8,102 bases of DNA from Bacteroidota bacterium. Its GTDB lineage: Bacteria; Bacteroidota; Bacteroidia; B-17B0; B-17BO. A model generated the notes under the pieces. That model saw nothing but the letters and a program-made list of their open reading frames with translations. It was not told the origin of the DNA and ran no database searches. Position numbers and translations under genes: made by a program. Every line of letters starts with the position of its first letter. Position 1 is the first letter of the stretch. Of this stretch, positions 1-5,885 are shown piece by piece. Location: the NCBI GenBank assembly GCA_947462425.1, contig CANHPI010000104.1, positions 1-8,102 of the forward strand, written 5' to 3'.

Positions 1-150
1 AAAAAAGTACAAGAATTTGCCGATACCCAACAAAAATCGGAAGGTATAAATGAGTTGGTAATCCAACTTGAAAATGTTTGTAATCAATCGTGCCACGAAT
101 TACAAGAAGTATTACTTAACTTAAAAAACGAAATAGATGAACAGCAATAA
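1..150 (+). CDS. C-terminal end of an unidentified coiled-coil protein (partial)
   Basis: The frame is open from the first base and ends at a TAA at 148-150, giving the last 49 residues of a protein whose start lies outside the window. The visible part is rich in Glu, Gln, Lys and Leu with heptad-like spacing, as in the end of a coiled coil; it contains two cysteines (NVCNQSCHE) and ends in DEQQ. No catalytic motif is visible. Its last 14 bases overlap the start of the response regulator, so the two genes are probably translationally coupled. The upstream gene could be a sensor or partner of the regulator, but no histidine-kinase motif can be seen in this fragment, so the family is left open. 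Confidence 0.7.
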   Translation, partial: KKVQEFADTQQKSEGINELVIQLENVCNQSCHELQEVLLNLKNEIDEQQ

Positions 151-568
151 AATAAGACTTTTTTTGGTAGATGATGATGTACTTTTTTTAAAGTCATTAG
201 AATTAGAGTTTATTGAAAAAAACAATTACGAAGTAATTACTTTTAACACAGGAGAAGCATGTATTGAAGCATTGTATTTAGATCCTGATATTATTGTACT
301 TGATTACCATTTGGATGGCATAGTTAAGGGTGCTATTAATGGTTTGGAAACACTTGATAAAATTAAACTGTATCATAAAGATTTAAATGTTATCATGCTT
401 TCAAGTCAAGACAAAATAGAGATAGCTGTAAACTGTATGCACCATCAAGCATACGATTACGTGGTAAAAAGTGAAACAGCCTTTTTACGATTAGAAAAAA
501 ATATTAACCAAATACGGGCTAAGCAAAAAACTGAAAATGAAGTGAAATGGTATATGGAAAGAATGTAG
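137..568 (+). CDS. Single-domain response regulator (receiver domain only)
   Basis: A 143-residue cytosolic phospho-receiver of the CheY-like superfamily. All the active-site landmarks are visible: the acidic cluster D12-D13-D14 that binds Mg2+, the phospho-acceptor D56 in the strand IIVLD, the hydroxyl residue S89 (IMLSS) that follows strand four, and the invariant K111 (YVVK). After the receiver only a short charged helix (about residues 115-143) remains, so there is no DNA-binding or enzymatic output domain. It probably acts by protein-protein contact or as a phosphorelay intermediate. The ATG at 137 lies inside the 3' end of the upstream gene (14-base overlap, different frame), which argues for co-expression with it. 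No Shine-Dalgarno sequence is visible, as is usual in Bacteroidota. No terminator follows; the DNA after 568 is repeat-rich. The receiver call is firm; the pathway is unknown. Confidence 0.93.
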   Translation: MNSNKIRLFLVDDDVLFLKSLELEFIEKNNYEVITFNTGEACIEALYLDPDIIVLDYHLDGIVKGAINGLETLDKIKLYHKDLNVIMLSSQDKIEIAVNCMHHQAYDYVVKSETAFLRLEKNINQIRAKQKTENEVKWYMERM

Positions 569-572
569 TTTG

Positions 573-608
573 AGTTCTAAGTTTTTAGTTCATAGTTCTA
601 AGTTTTTA
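573..608. repeat. Pair of 15-nt direct repeats after the response regulator
   Basis: AGTTCTAAGTTTTTA occurs at 573-587 and again at 594-608, a spacing of 21 bases. The motif is close to the reverse complement of the ACTAAGAACT units at 826-850, so the two sets roughly bracket the repeat-rich spacer as imperfect inverted flanks. Confidence 0.7.
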
Positions 609-630
609 TACATCAGTTTCCCGCACAATA

Positions 631-767
631 TCTGAACATGATTTATTTGATTTTGATGATAGACATGATTTTAACTTAAACGTTAGGGAACGTCATTGCG
701 AACGTAGAGAAGCAATCTCAAGCGAACAAGTCCATTGTCTGAACACGATTTATTTGATTAAGATGAT
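631..767. repeat. Two copies of a TCTGAAC-type dispersed repeat
   Basis: The block beginning TCTGAACATGATTTATTTGA at 631-660 recurs at 738-767 with one change in the first 20 bases and small changes later. A third, shorter relative is at 7713-7740, on the other side of the gene cluster. Elements starting TCTGAAC(C)ATGATT are common non-coding repeats in Bacteroidota genomes (established knowledge). No open reading frame of note crosses them. Confidence 0.7.
691..719. repeat. CGTCATTGCGAA-type dispersed intergenic repeat
   Basis: CGTCATTGCGAACGTAGAGA followed by AGCAATCTC matches a palindromic intergenic repeat type (GTCATTGCGA...GAAGCAATC) that I recall from many bacterial genomes. ATTGC at 695-699 pairs with GCAAT at 711-715. 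It lies between the two TCTGAAC repeats. Confidence 0.6.
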
Positions 768-787
768 CAACACAAGTACATCCAAAT

Positions 788-800
788 CACTCAAGGAGTG
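788..800. repeat. Small perfect hairpin CACTC-AAG-GAGTG
   Basis: Five-base stem with a three-base loop, followed by AAA. It has the same geometry as the hairpins at 868-880 and 919-931, which suggests one family of mini-hairpin elements with different stems. Confidence 0.55.
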
Positions 801-825
801 AAAAACTAAGAACTTGGTACTAAGT

Positions 826-941
826 ACTAAGTACTAAGAACTAAGAACTGCAAACTAATTACCAAAAGCTCCATAGGAGCGAAACTATGGTAACAAAACA
901 ACACCCCACCAACCCAAAGCCCCGTTGGGGCGATACTTATT
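826..941. repeat. ~116-bp dispersed repeat, copy 1, with two mini-hairpins
   Basis: The block runs from an ACTAAG-type simple-sequence stretch, through GCTCC-ATA-GGAGC (868-880) and GCCCC-GTT-GGGGC (919-931), to ACTTATT. It is nearly identical and in the same orientation to 7592-7710. CCATAG (871-876) can also pair with CTATGG (885-890), so two alternative folds exist for the first hairpin. The gene cluster at 1087-6934 lies between the two copies. From 942 to 1018 I see nothing recognisable. Confidence 0.85.
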
Positions 942-1018
942 CGTTTGTTAATGACGCTCTGTAAACAACAATAGGGAGAACAAAGCAAAAATTATAACAT
1001 CCTTTTTATAAACACCAA

Positions 1019-1039
1019 AAGCTACCTTTTAAGTAGCTT
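1019..1039 (-). terminator. Candidate terminator hairpin of the minus-strand gene cluster
   Basis: AAGCTAC (1019-1025) pairs perfectly with GTAGCTT (1033-1039) across a seven-base loop. Read on the minus strand, it lies about 48 bases after the stop of the 116-residue gene and is followed by a short T-rich tract (CTTTTGGTGTTT). The stem is short and the U-run weak, so it may be a weak terminator or an mRNA 3'-end stabiliser. Confidence 0.45.
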
Positions 1040-1086
1040 GTAGCAGTTTAAATGAATAAGAAAGTTAAGAAATTATCTAAGCAAAA

Positions 1087-1437
1087 TTATAATTCAGACT
1101 CATTAATTCCTTGTTTTTGAAGCTCTTCAATTATGACTGATTCAAATAAAATTTGATTTTGGAACGTGTTACGATAATAACCTGCTTCTACTCCAAGTAT
1201 CTCCCTCACTAAGTCAACTAAACCTTTCATTGAATAGGTTTTGCCTAATAAAAGTTCTTCCTCAAATTTATTACTAAATAACATAAACCTTTCCTTAATA
1301 ATTAATTTGTAAATTTCAGACTCTAAAACCACATCTTTATTAGGATGGAGTTGTCTTAACCTTTTATACTGTTTACCGATTATTCTTGCAGTTCCTCCAA
1401 CAGCACCCCTTCGAGCTATAAATTTCATTAATCCCAT
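1087..1437 (-). CDS. Conserved-looking small protein with basic Gly-rich N-terminus, function unknown
   Basis: A 116-residue protein without a signal peptide or membrane span. The first 30 residues are strongly basic and Gly/Ala-rich (FIARRGAVGGTARIIGKQYK), compatible with binding nucleic acid, an acidic partner or a membrane surface. The remainder is predicted to be helical and acidic towards the C-terminus (VIIEELQKQGINESEL). I do not recognise a named family. The gene starts 24 bases after the stop of the PLD/J-domain gene in the same direction, so the two are almost certainly one transcript and may act together. ATG codons at residue 1 and residue 4 are both possible starts; the first is used here. 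A candidate terminator hairpin lies downstream, making this the last gene of the cluster. Confidence 0.75.
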   Translation of the reverse strand: MGLMKFIARRGAVGGTARIIGKQYKRLRQLHPNKDVVLESEIYKLIIKERFMLFSNKFEEELLLGKTYSMKGLVDLVREILGVEAGYYRNTFQNQILFESVIIEELQKQGINESEL

Positions 1438-1461
1438 TGATTTTCTATGTTTAATATTTGA

Positions 1462-2826
1462 TTAGTTGCTTATTTCTAATTGAAGTGACTCTAGTTCTGA
1501 TTGTAATTTATTTTTTGTAATCTTAAAATATTCATCCCAATTATCTATACTTTTTATGGTCTTGAAGCTTTCACTATCTTTTATCGTTATAATTTCTTCT
1601 TCTAGTGCTTTAATTTGTCGTTTTAATTTTGCAATTGCTACCTTTAGTGAATCCTTTTCTAAAATTGTTTCTGATTTTGATTTGAAAAAATTTCCTTTTT
1701 CTAACTCTTCCAATATTTCTGATACTTTCTTTAAATTGTTTGTATCATATGCTTGTTTCAATTCAACAAAAATTCTTTGTGCTGCCTCTTTGAATTCATC
1801 ACTAACTTTATCGGGGTGACATAAAATGGTTGCCTTTCTAAATTTCCTTTTTAATTCACTTTTTTCTTCTTCTGTTAGTTCAAAAAGTTCTTTTGTCTTT
1901 TCATCCTTAACCTGCTCCCTATATTGTCTTTCATCATTTTCTGCCTCTTCAAATTTTGCTTTGTTTTCTTTAAACTTCAACTTACGAAGTTTCAAAATAT
2001 TTAAAATGATATCACCTAATTCTACTGTGTGTCTATGATGAAAATCGGAAAGTATTTTTTCTAATTCCATCTTTTCATTATCATATCCACTAAGTTGGTT
2101 TTCTAAAATCTTTATTTCTAGTTGAAGTGCGGCAATTTCGGGGTCTGTCCAAATTGAAAGTTGTTGATGCTTTGAAATAAAATTTTGAATTTTGGTAATG
2201 GCAGATGCAAACTCTTTATTTCTTATATCTTCAACAATTTCCTGTAAATCCGAATTAAAGTCGTATTCCTTAAGTTTTGAAGTTTCGTTGTTAAGTTCTT
2301 CAATATCTTCCAAAAGGATATAGTTTTTTAGAATTTCTAACCGTTTTACTATTTTGTTTAATGGAAAAACAATTTCTTCATTTACCGCATCAGGATAATA
2401 TTGTTTGAGGATATTATTAAATTTTGAAACGAACTGTCCTGCTAATGTTTTGTCATCATTAGTAATAACTATGTTTTCAAAATTGTTTTCTATTTTATTG
2501 TTCCAAGTGTATGAACCCGTAATTATTGTATTGTAGTCAATCACAAAGAAATTGTTATTTATTAATTCAGCATTATCATTTTCAATCTTATAGACCTTTG
2601 ATTTTTCAATTTCCAATTGTTTTAAATCAACGGATGTATTCAGATTTATGTTGTTGTTAACAATAAGAATTGAAACAGTGCAACCGTTTTTTGCTTTATT
2701 TACTAATTCATTAAATATTATTTCACTGGAATGGTTAGGAATTACTATGATTATAGATTTCTTAGCCTTTCTTATTTCTTGTAAAAGCCGAACTTCTATA
2801 TTTTCAAATATTGCTTCTGTTTGCAT
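1462..2826 (-). CDS. PLD-like / coiled-coil / J-domain fusion protein with degenerate HKD motif
   Basis: A 454-residue cytosolic protein of three parts. Residues 1-140 match a phospholipase D-like fold (IFENIEVRLLQEIRKAKKSI; then FFVIDYNTIITGSYTW). In that family the catalytic motif is H-x-K-x4-D; here the equivalent positions are N90, N92 and D97, so the His and Lys are gone and enzymatic activity is unlikely. Residues about 160-315 are charged, helical and coiled-coil-like. Residues about 316-365 form a J domain with the HPD triad at 337-339 (ILCHPDK), which in DnaJ proteins stimulates Hsp70 ATPase. A further coiled coil (about 390-454) ends the protein. The ATG at 2826 is preceded only by A/T-rich leader and a palindrome at 2844-2866. 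The same first 15 bases recur at 3793-3807. Likely role: scaffold or chaperone-recruiting factor; the target is unknown. Confidence 0.85.
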   Translation of the reverse strand: MQTEAIFENIEVRLLQEIRKAKKSIIIVIPNHSSEIIFNELVNKAKNGCTVSILIVNNNINLNTSVDLKQLEIEKSKVYKIENDNAELINNNFFVIDYNTIITGSYTWNNKIENNFENIVITNDDKTLAGQFVSKFNNILKQYYPDAVNEEIVFPLNKIVKRLEILKNYILLEDIEELNNETSKLKEYDFNSDLQEIVEDIRNKEFASAITKIQNFISKHQQLSIWTDPEIAALQLEIKILENQLSGYDNEKMELEKILSDFHHRHTVELGDIILNILKLRKLKFKENKAKFEEAENDERQYREQVKDEKTKELFELTEEEKSELKRKFRKATILCHPDKVSDEFKEAAQRIFVELKQAYDTNNLKKVSEILEELEKGNFFKSKSETILEKDSLKVAIAKLKRQIKALEEEIITIKDSESFKTIKSIDNWDEYFKITKNKLQSELESLQLEISN

Positions 2827-2843
2827 TTTTTACTTTTTTTATA

Positions 2844-2866
2844 TGAATATTTAAAAATTATATTCA
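2844..2866 (-). promoter_or_regulatory. Palindrome in the leader of the PLD/J-domain gene (candidate operator)
   Basis: TGAATAT (2844-2850) and ATATTCA (2860-2866) are perfect inverted arms separated by nine A/T bases, and sit 17 bases upstream of the start codon at 2826. They could be a repressor site or a leader hairpin. In DNA this AT-rich a seven-base palindrome can arise by chance, so the call is tentative. Confidence 0.3.
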
Positions 2867-3011
2867 AAATGTTATCTTTTATTTAACTAGAAAAAATCAG
2901 TCCTGAAAAATAAAGTATCTGATGGATTATGCCCAAGTAAATTTAATTATTATTATCCTACAGTTTTTTCTGCTGCTTCATTTATTTTTCTTTAAAGATC
3001 TGTTTCAGTTG

Positions 3012-3371
3012 TTACTTTCGTTTTGATAAAATCTGTTTTATTTTCAATTCCAATAACTCCTTCTTCTGTTCCATTGTAGCTAAATTCGCTTCCTCTGCTA
3101 CGTTTGCTATTTTTTTTGCGTGCGCTGCTCTTACTGCTAGAACTATTTTGGCTTTAGTTTCATTGCTAATTTCCTGTTTTTCTAAACCTTTAGCTATATT
3201 TTTTTTCGAGTCTATGTCTTCATCTTTTGTTTGTTCTAAAGTTTTGTCAATTCCTTTGTCTAAATCGGTATTTAGCAACTTATTAGTAATTTCAATTGAA
3301 TTATTCGCCCTAGTCAATGATTTGGAACCAACTTGAATTAATAAAATTTCTTCGTTTTTATTATTAGTCAT
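3012..3371 (-). CDS. Short helical protein with shared LIQVG N-terminal module (paralog 2)
   Basis: A 119-residue protein from the ATG at 3371. Residues 11-33 carry the module also found in the next two genes upstream (LIQVG, SL, A, N-S-IEIT, N-KLL). The rest is charged and predicted helical, with a SNETK motif and a RAAHAKKIA segment that align with the paralog at 3431-3748; its own tail (MEQKKELLELKIKQILSKRK) is Lys/Glu/Leu-rich and coiled-coil-like. The start was chosen because all three module proteins begin with MTN. An alternative ATG at 3431 overlaps the stop of the upstream gene by one base (TAATG) and would add 20 residues, including two cysteines; termination-reinitiation there is possible. 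No enzyme motif, signal peptide or membrane span is visible. Function unknown; an adaptor or polymerising partner is an inference. Confidence 0.75.
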   Translation of the reverse strand: MTNNKNEEILLIQVGSKSLTRANNSIEITNKLLNTDLDKGIDKTLEQTKDEDIDSKKNIAKGLEKQEISNETKAKIVLAVRAAHAKKIANVAEEANLATMEQKKELLELKIKQILSKRK

Positions 3372-3430
3372 TTTTGTTTCACCTTCGCAAGTTTGGTTTG
3401 AGTTATTCGATAAGCATTTTTTTGCTTCCA

Positions 3431-3748
3431 TTACTTTTGCTTTAAGGGCTGATTTCTATTTGCTATTATCTTGTCCGCTAGGTTCTTTGCTCTTGCTCGG
3501 TTTAAGAGTGACATTATCTTCTCCTTGCTTAATTTCTTTTTCGTTTCGTTGCTCAATAGCTGTTTCGTTTCAGCATTAAACAAGTTTTGTTTTTGGTTTA
3601 TTTCTTCTTCTGTTAATTGTTTTGTTGTTTCATCAATAACAGTTTCTAAATCTTTTTTTAGCAACTTATTTGTAATTTCAATGGAATTACCTGCTTTAAT
3701 TAATGATTTAGCGCCAACTTGAATTAGTGAGTTTTCATTGTTTGTCAT
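3431..3748 (-). CDS. Short helical protein with shared LIQVG N-terminal module (paralog 1)
   Basis: A 105-residue protein starting MTNNENS. Residues 8-30 are the shared module, with LIQVG at 8-12 and N-S-IEIT-N-KLL at 21-30. The remainder is a Lys/Glu/Gln-rich helical tail (DLETVIDETTKQ, SNETKKK, RARAKNLADKI) that aligns along its length with the neighbour at 3012-3371, so the pair arose by duplication. Synonymous differences between the modules, with the residues retained, show the duplication is not recent and that the protein sequence is under selection. The ATG at 3748 follows an A/T-rich leader with no clear ribosome-binding site and lies five bases after the 17-codon relic ORF. No catalytic motif is present. 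It probably works by binding the other module-bearing proteins; this is inferred. Confidence 0.78.
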   Translation of the reverse strand: MTNNENSLIQVGAKSLIKAGNSIEITNKLLKKDLETVIDETTKQLTEEEINQKQNLFNAETKQLLSNETKKKLSKEKIMSLLNRARAKNLADKIIANRNQPLKQK

Positions 3749-3753
3749 ATTAA

Positions 3754-3807
3754 TTAAATAAATGTATTGAATTTGTTCCTTTTGTCAAAAACTGCTTCTG
3801 TTTGCAT
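3754..3807 (-). pseudogene. 17-codon relic of the 5' end of a PLD-like gene (or leader mini-ORF)
   Basis: On the minus strand an ATG at 3807 opens a frame of 17 codons (MQTEAVFDKRNKFNTFI) closed by TAA at 3754. Its first 15 bases are identical to the start of the PLD/J-domain gene at 2826, and about 23 of the first 26 bases match; the preceding leader is similarly A-rich with GTAAA. After residue 8 the resemblance ends. It fills the gap between the beta-propeller gene (stop at 3819) and the first short paralog (start at 3748) and fits the remnant of a deleted or replaced PLD-like gene. A translated leader peptide that couples the two genes is the alternative. Confidence 0.5.
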
Positions 3808-3818
3808 TATTTTTTTCT

Positions 3819-4907
3819 TTACTCTATTGCGTATAAATAGTTATCACTTCCAAAATAAATAATACCATTTTTAATTGAAGGTGTAGTATTATTACCTTGT
3901 TCAATTTCGTACTTCCATTTTATTTTTCCTGAGTGACTGTCTATTGCGTATAAGTCTCCAATTGCTAAATAAACAACACCATTCATTATTATAGGAGAAG
4001 ACCAAATTCCGTCATCAAATTCTAATTTCCATTTTAATTCCCCAGATTCACAATCTAACGAATAAAAAACACCTTCTTTACTTACAAAATATACATTTCC
4101 ATCCATTACTAAAGGTTTATAAGTAACAGCATCATCGCATTCTAGTTCGAATTTCCATTTTATTTTACCCGATTGACCGTCAATTGAGTACAAATATTCA
4201 CTACCTAAATAAATTATACCATTCTCTATTACAGGTCCAGAATAACAATTGTTTTCAATTTCCGACTTCCAAATTAATTCACCATTTAAACTATCCAACG
4301 CATATAAATAACCCTCATCACTACTAAAACAAACAATATCATTTATGAATATTGGAGAAGGAAATACAAGGCCATTTGTTTTGAACTTCCATTTTAAATT
4401 TCCTGATTGAATATCTAAAGCGTAAAAATACTTATCCCAACTTCCAAAATAAACTATACCATCCATTATTCTAGGTGAAAAATCAATTGCAGCAACAGAA
4501 TCTTCTGTCTTGAACTTCCATTTTAATTGACCCGAAATCCTATTAATTGCATAAACGGAATCACCGCTTCCAAAATAGATACTATCATTAATTATTGCAG
4601 GTGTAGAAATAACATAATCATTAGCTTTGAACTTCCATTTTAATTGTCCAGTATGAATATCTACCGCATATAAATTACCATCATAGCTTCCGAAATAAAC
4701 AACACTATCCATTATTGTAGGGGCAGCAAAAATACAGTCCTCAGTTTTGAACCGCCATTTTAGTTTACCCTTTATTTCTGTTACAGTAGTTTTTTTATTG
4801 AACTCTGCTAATAATTTTTTTGTTATTTCTATAGCATTTCCTGCTCTAATTAGTGAATTGGAGCCAACTTGAATTAATGAGCTTTCTTTATTGTTGATGT
4901 TAGTCAT
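3819..4907 (-). CDS. Cytosolic eight-bladed PQQ-type beta-propeller protein with LIQVG N-terminal module
   Basis: A 362-residue protein. Residues 11-33 are the module shared with the two short downstream proteins (LIQVG at 11-15, N-A-IEIT, KKLL). From residue 47 to the end there are eight tandem repeats of about 40 residues, each beginning G-x-(L/I)-x-W-K and containing (I/V)YFGS and LYAxD, the hallmark of PQQ/quinoprotein-like beta-propeller blades. The blade set is complete and the protein ends exactly with the last one. Periplasmic quinoprotein dehydrogenases and BamB have a signal peptide; this protein has none and no catalytic extension, so it is more likely a cytosolic binding or sensing propeller than an enzyme. 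The gene lies 84 bases after the HEPN-like gene. The fusion of a recognition-type propeller to a short tag shared with neighbours suggests the sensor role in a small complex (inference). Confidence 0.88.
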   Translation of the reverse strand: MTNINNKESSLIQVGSNSLIRAGNAIEITKKLLAEFNKKTTVTEIKGKLKWRFKTEDCIFAAPTIMDSVVYFGSYDGNLYAVDIHTGQLKWKFKANDYVISTPAIINDSIYFGSGDSVYAINRISGQLKWKFKTEDSVAAIDFSPRIMDGIVYFGSWDKYFYALDIQSGNLKWKFKTNGLVFPSPIFINDIVCFSSDEGYLYALDSLNGELIWKSEIENNCYSGPVIENGIIYLGSEYLYSIDGQSGKIKWKFELECDDAVTYKPLVMDGNVYFVSKEGVFYSLDCESGELKWKLEFDDGIWSSPIIMNGVVYLAIGDLYAIDSHSGKIKWKYEIEQGNNTTPSIKNGIIYFGSDNYLYAIE

Positions 4908-4991
4908 TTTTATTGGATGATGTTTATAAATAAATAATTACTTTGAAAGTCTCAATGATAAAACAGTTTTATATATTACATTTATTTTCAA

Positions 4992-5474
4992 CTAAGTATT
5001 CAAAGAAATTATTTTATTTTTAGAGTACCAACTTAAAGCATTTCTTTTAACATCGCTATCATTCCTTAATTCAATAATATATTTATCTATTGCATCTTTT
5101 AAATCTTTAATAAAATCTTCAAGATTTAAATAAAGTAATCCGTTTATTTTTCTCAAGTGAAGATGTTTTGCATTCCTTGTAAGACCATAATTATTGCCTA
5201 CTGAATAATTATGAACAAGTTTATTGCGTAAATCATAATATAATTTGTTTGGATTATATTTTGTAAGATATTCTTTAACGAACTGTTTATAACGCTTGCT
5301 AACCACACCATTGTTGTACCTAAATCCACTTAATTGATCAATCAAACAACTGCATAAAATAAACTCCGCAATTATGTAATCCTTTTCATATTTATTTATT
5401 TCTTCAATATCACGAAGATTGAACTTTGTGAAGCTATGAATAATTTGTTCAATTATTTCGTTGTCATCCTGCAT
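4992..5474 (-). CDS. HEPN-like protein with Rx4H motif
   Basis: A 160-residue all-helical cytosolic protein. The key segment is DLRNKLVHNYSVG: R83 and H88 form the R-x4-H motif that in HEPN-fold RNases makes the composite active site at the dimer interface. The context (YKQFVKEYL ... KLYYDLRNKLVHNY, then LYLNLEDFIKDLKDAI) follows the layout of stand-alone HEPN-like proteins, with the motif near the start of the third long helix. HEPN proteins act as RNases in toxin-antitoxin, abortive-infection and other conflict systems, though many members are only structural. No MNT nucleotidyltransferase antitoxin partner is adjacent. The gene sits 39 bases downstream of the secreted-protein gene and upstream of the propeller gene, so it may be the effector of this cluster; that role is inferred. 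Confidence 0.7.
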   Translation of the reverse strand: MQDDNEIIEQIIHSFTKFNLRDIEEINKYEKDYIIAEFILCSCLIDQLSGFRYNNGVVSKRYKQFVKEYLTKYNPNKLYYDLRNKLVHNYSVGNNYGLTRNAKHLHLRKINGLLYLNLEDFIKDLKDAIDKYIIELRNDSDVKRNALSWYSKNKIISLNT

Positions 5475-5513
5475 TTTTTCTATAATTTAAACCTCAACTG
5501 TAAGTAATTTAAT

Positions 5514-5885
5514 TTAATAACATAAATTTTTTGTACAAATCTCCCAACTTCTTCCTTTTTTATCTTCCCCCTCTAAATTTATTACTTTATTTGCAATACA
5601 ACTTTGTGTAACTTCACTTCCGCAACCTGTATATGTTGATATTTTTATAATTGAAACTTGGTCTTTATCCCAGAAAATAACAGCATATGTTGAATAGCTT
5701 TCATATTCGTATGATTTAACAGCTTTGTTTAGCTCAGATCCTGAAATAAAAGTTACTTCAACTTGATAATAATCTGACCATGTATAGTTATTTTTATATT
5801 TAACTTTACATGTCTGAATGTATTTGGCTTTTGTTGATAAACAAAAGAAAAACAATACCAAAACAGCTAACATTCTTTTTTTCAT
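5514..5885 (-). CDS. Small secreted protein, function unknown
   Basis: A 123-residue protein from the ATG at 5885. Residues 1-20 (MKKRMLAVLVLFFFCLSTKA) are a textbook Sec signal peptide with a likely signal peptidase I site after TKA. The frame can be extended to 5918 only by a TTG start, which would put 11 polar residues before the signal, so the ATG is preferred. The mature part is rich in Tyr, Ser and beta-prone segments (YYQVEVTFISGS, YAVIFW) and has five cysteines (26, 88, 96, 117, 122), which suggests a small disulfide-bonded periplasmic or extracellular domain. The cysteine in the signal is not in a lipobox. I recognise no family. It may be the first gene of the minus-strand run; whether it works with the cytosolic proteins after it is unknown. 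Confidence 0.72.
   Translation of the reverse strand: MKKRMLAVLVLFFFCLSTKAKYIQTCKVKYKNNYTWSDYYQVEVTFISGSELNKAVKSYEYESYSTYAVIFWDKDQVSIIKISTYTGCGSEVTQSCIANKVINLEGEDKKGRSWEICTKNLCY

Noticed and set aside
826..941. Insertion-sequence ends or att site
   Set aside because: No transposase or integrase is visible, and the repeat is internally structured like a common dispersed intergenic element.
1556..2038. Forward ORFs opposite the PLD/J-domain gene
   Set aside because: They are Ser/Phe-rich antisense shadows of a Lys/Glu-rich gene with clear domain matches on the minus strand.
3148..3722. Forward ORFs opposite the two short module proteins
   Set aside because: They are hydrophobic antisense shadows of repeats in charged minus-strand genes; the paralogy and the MTN starts support the minus strand.
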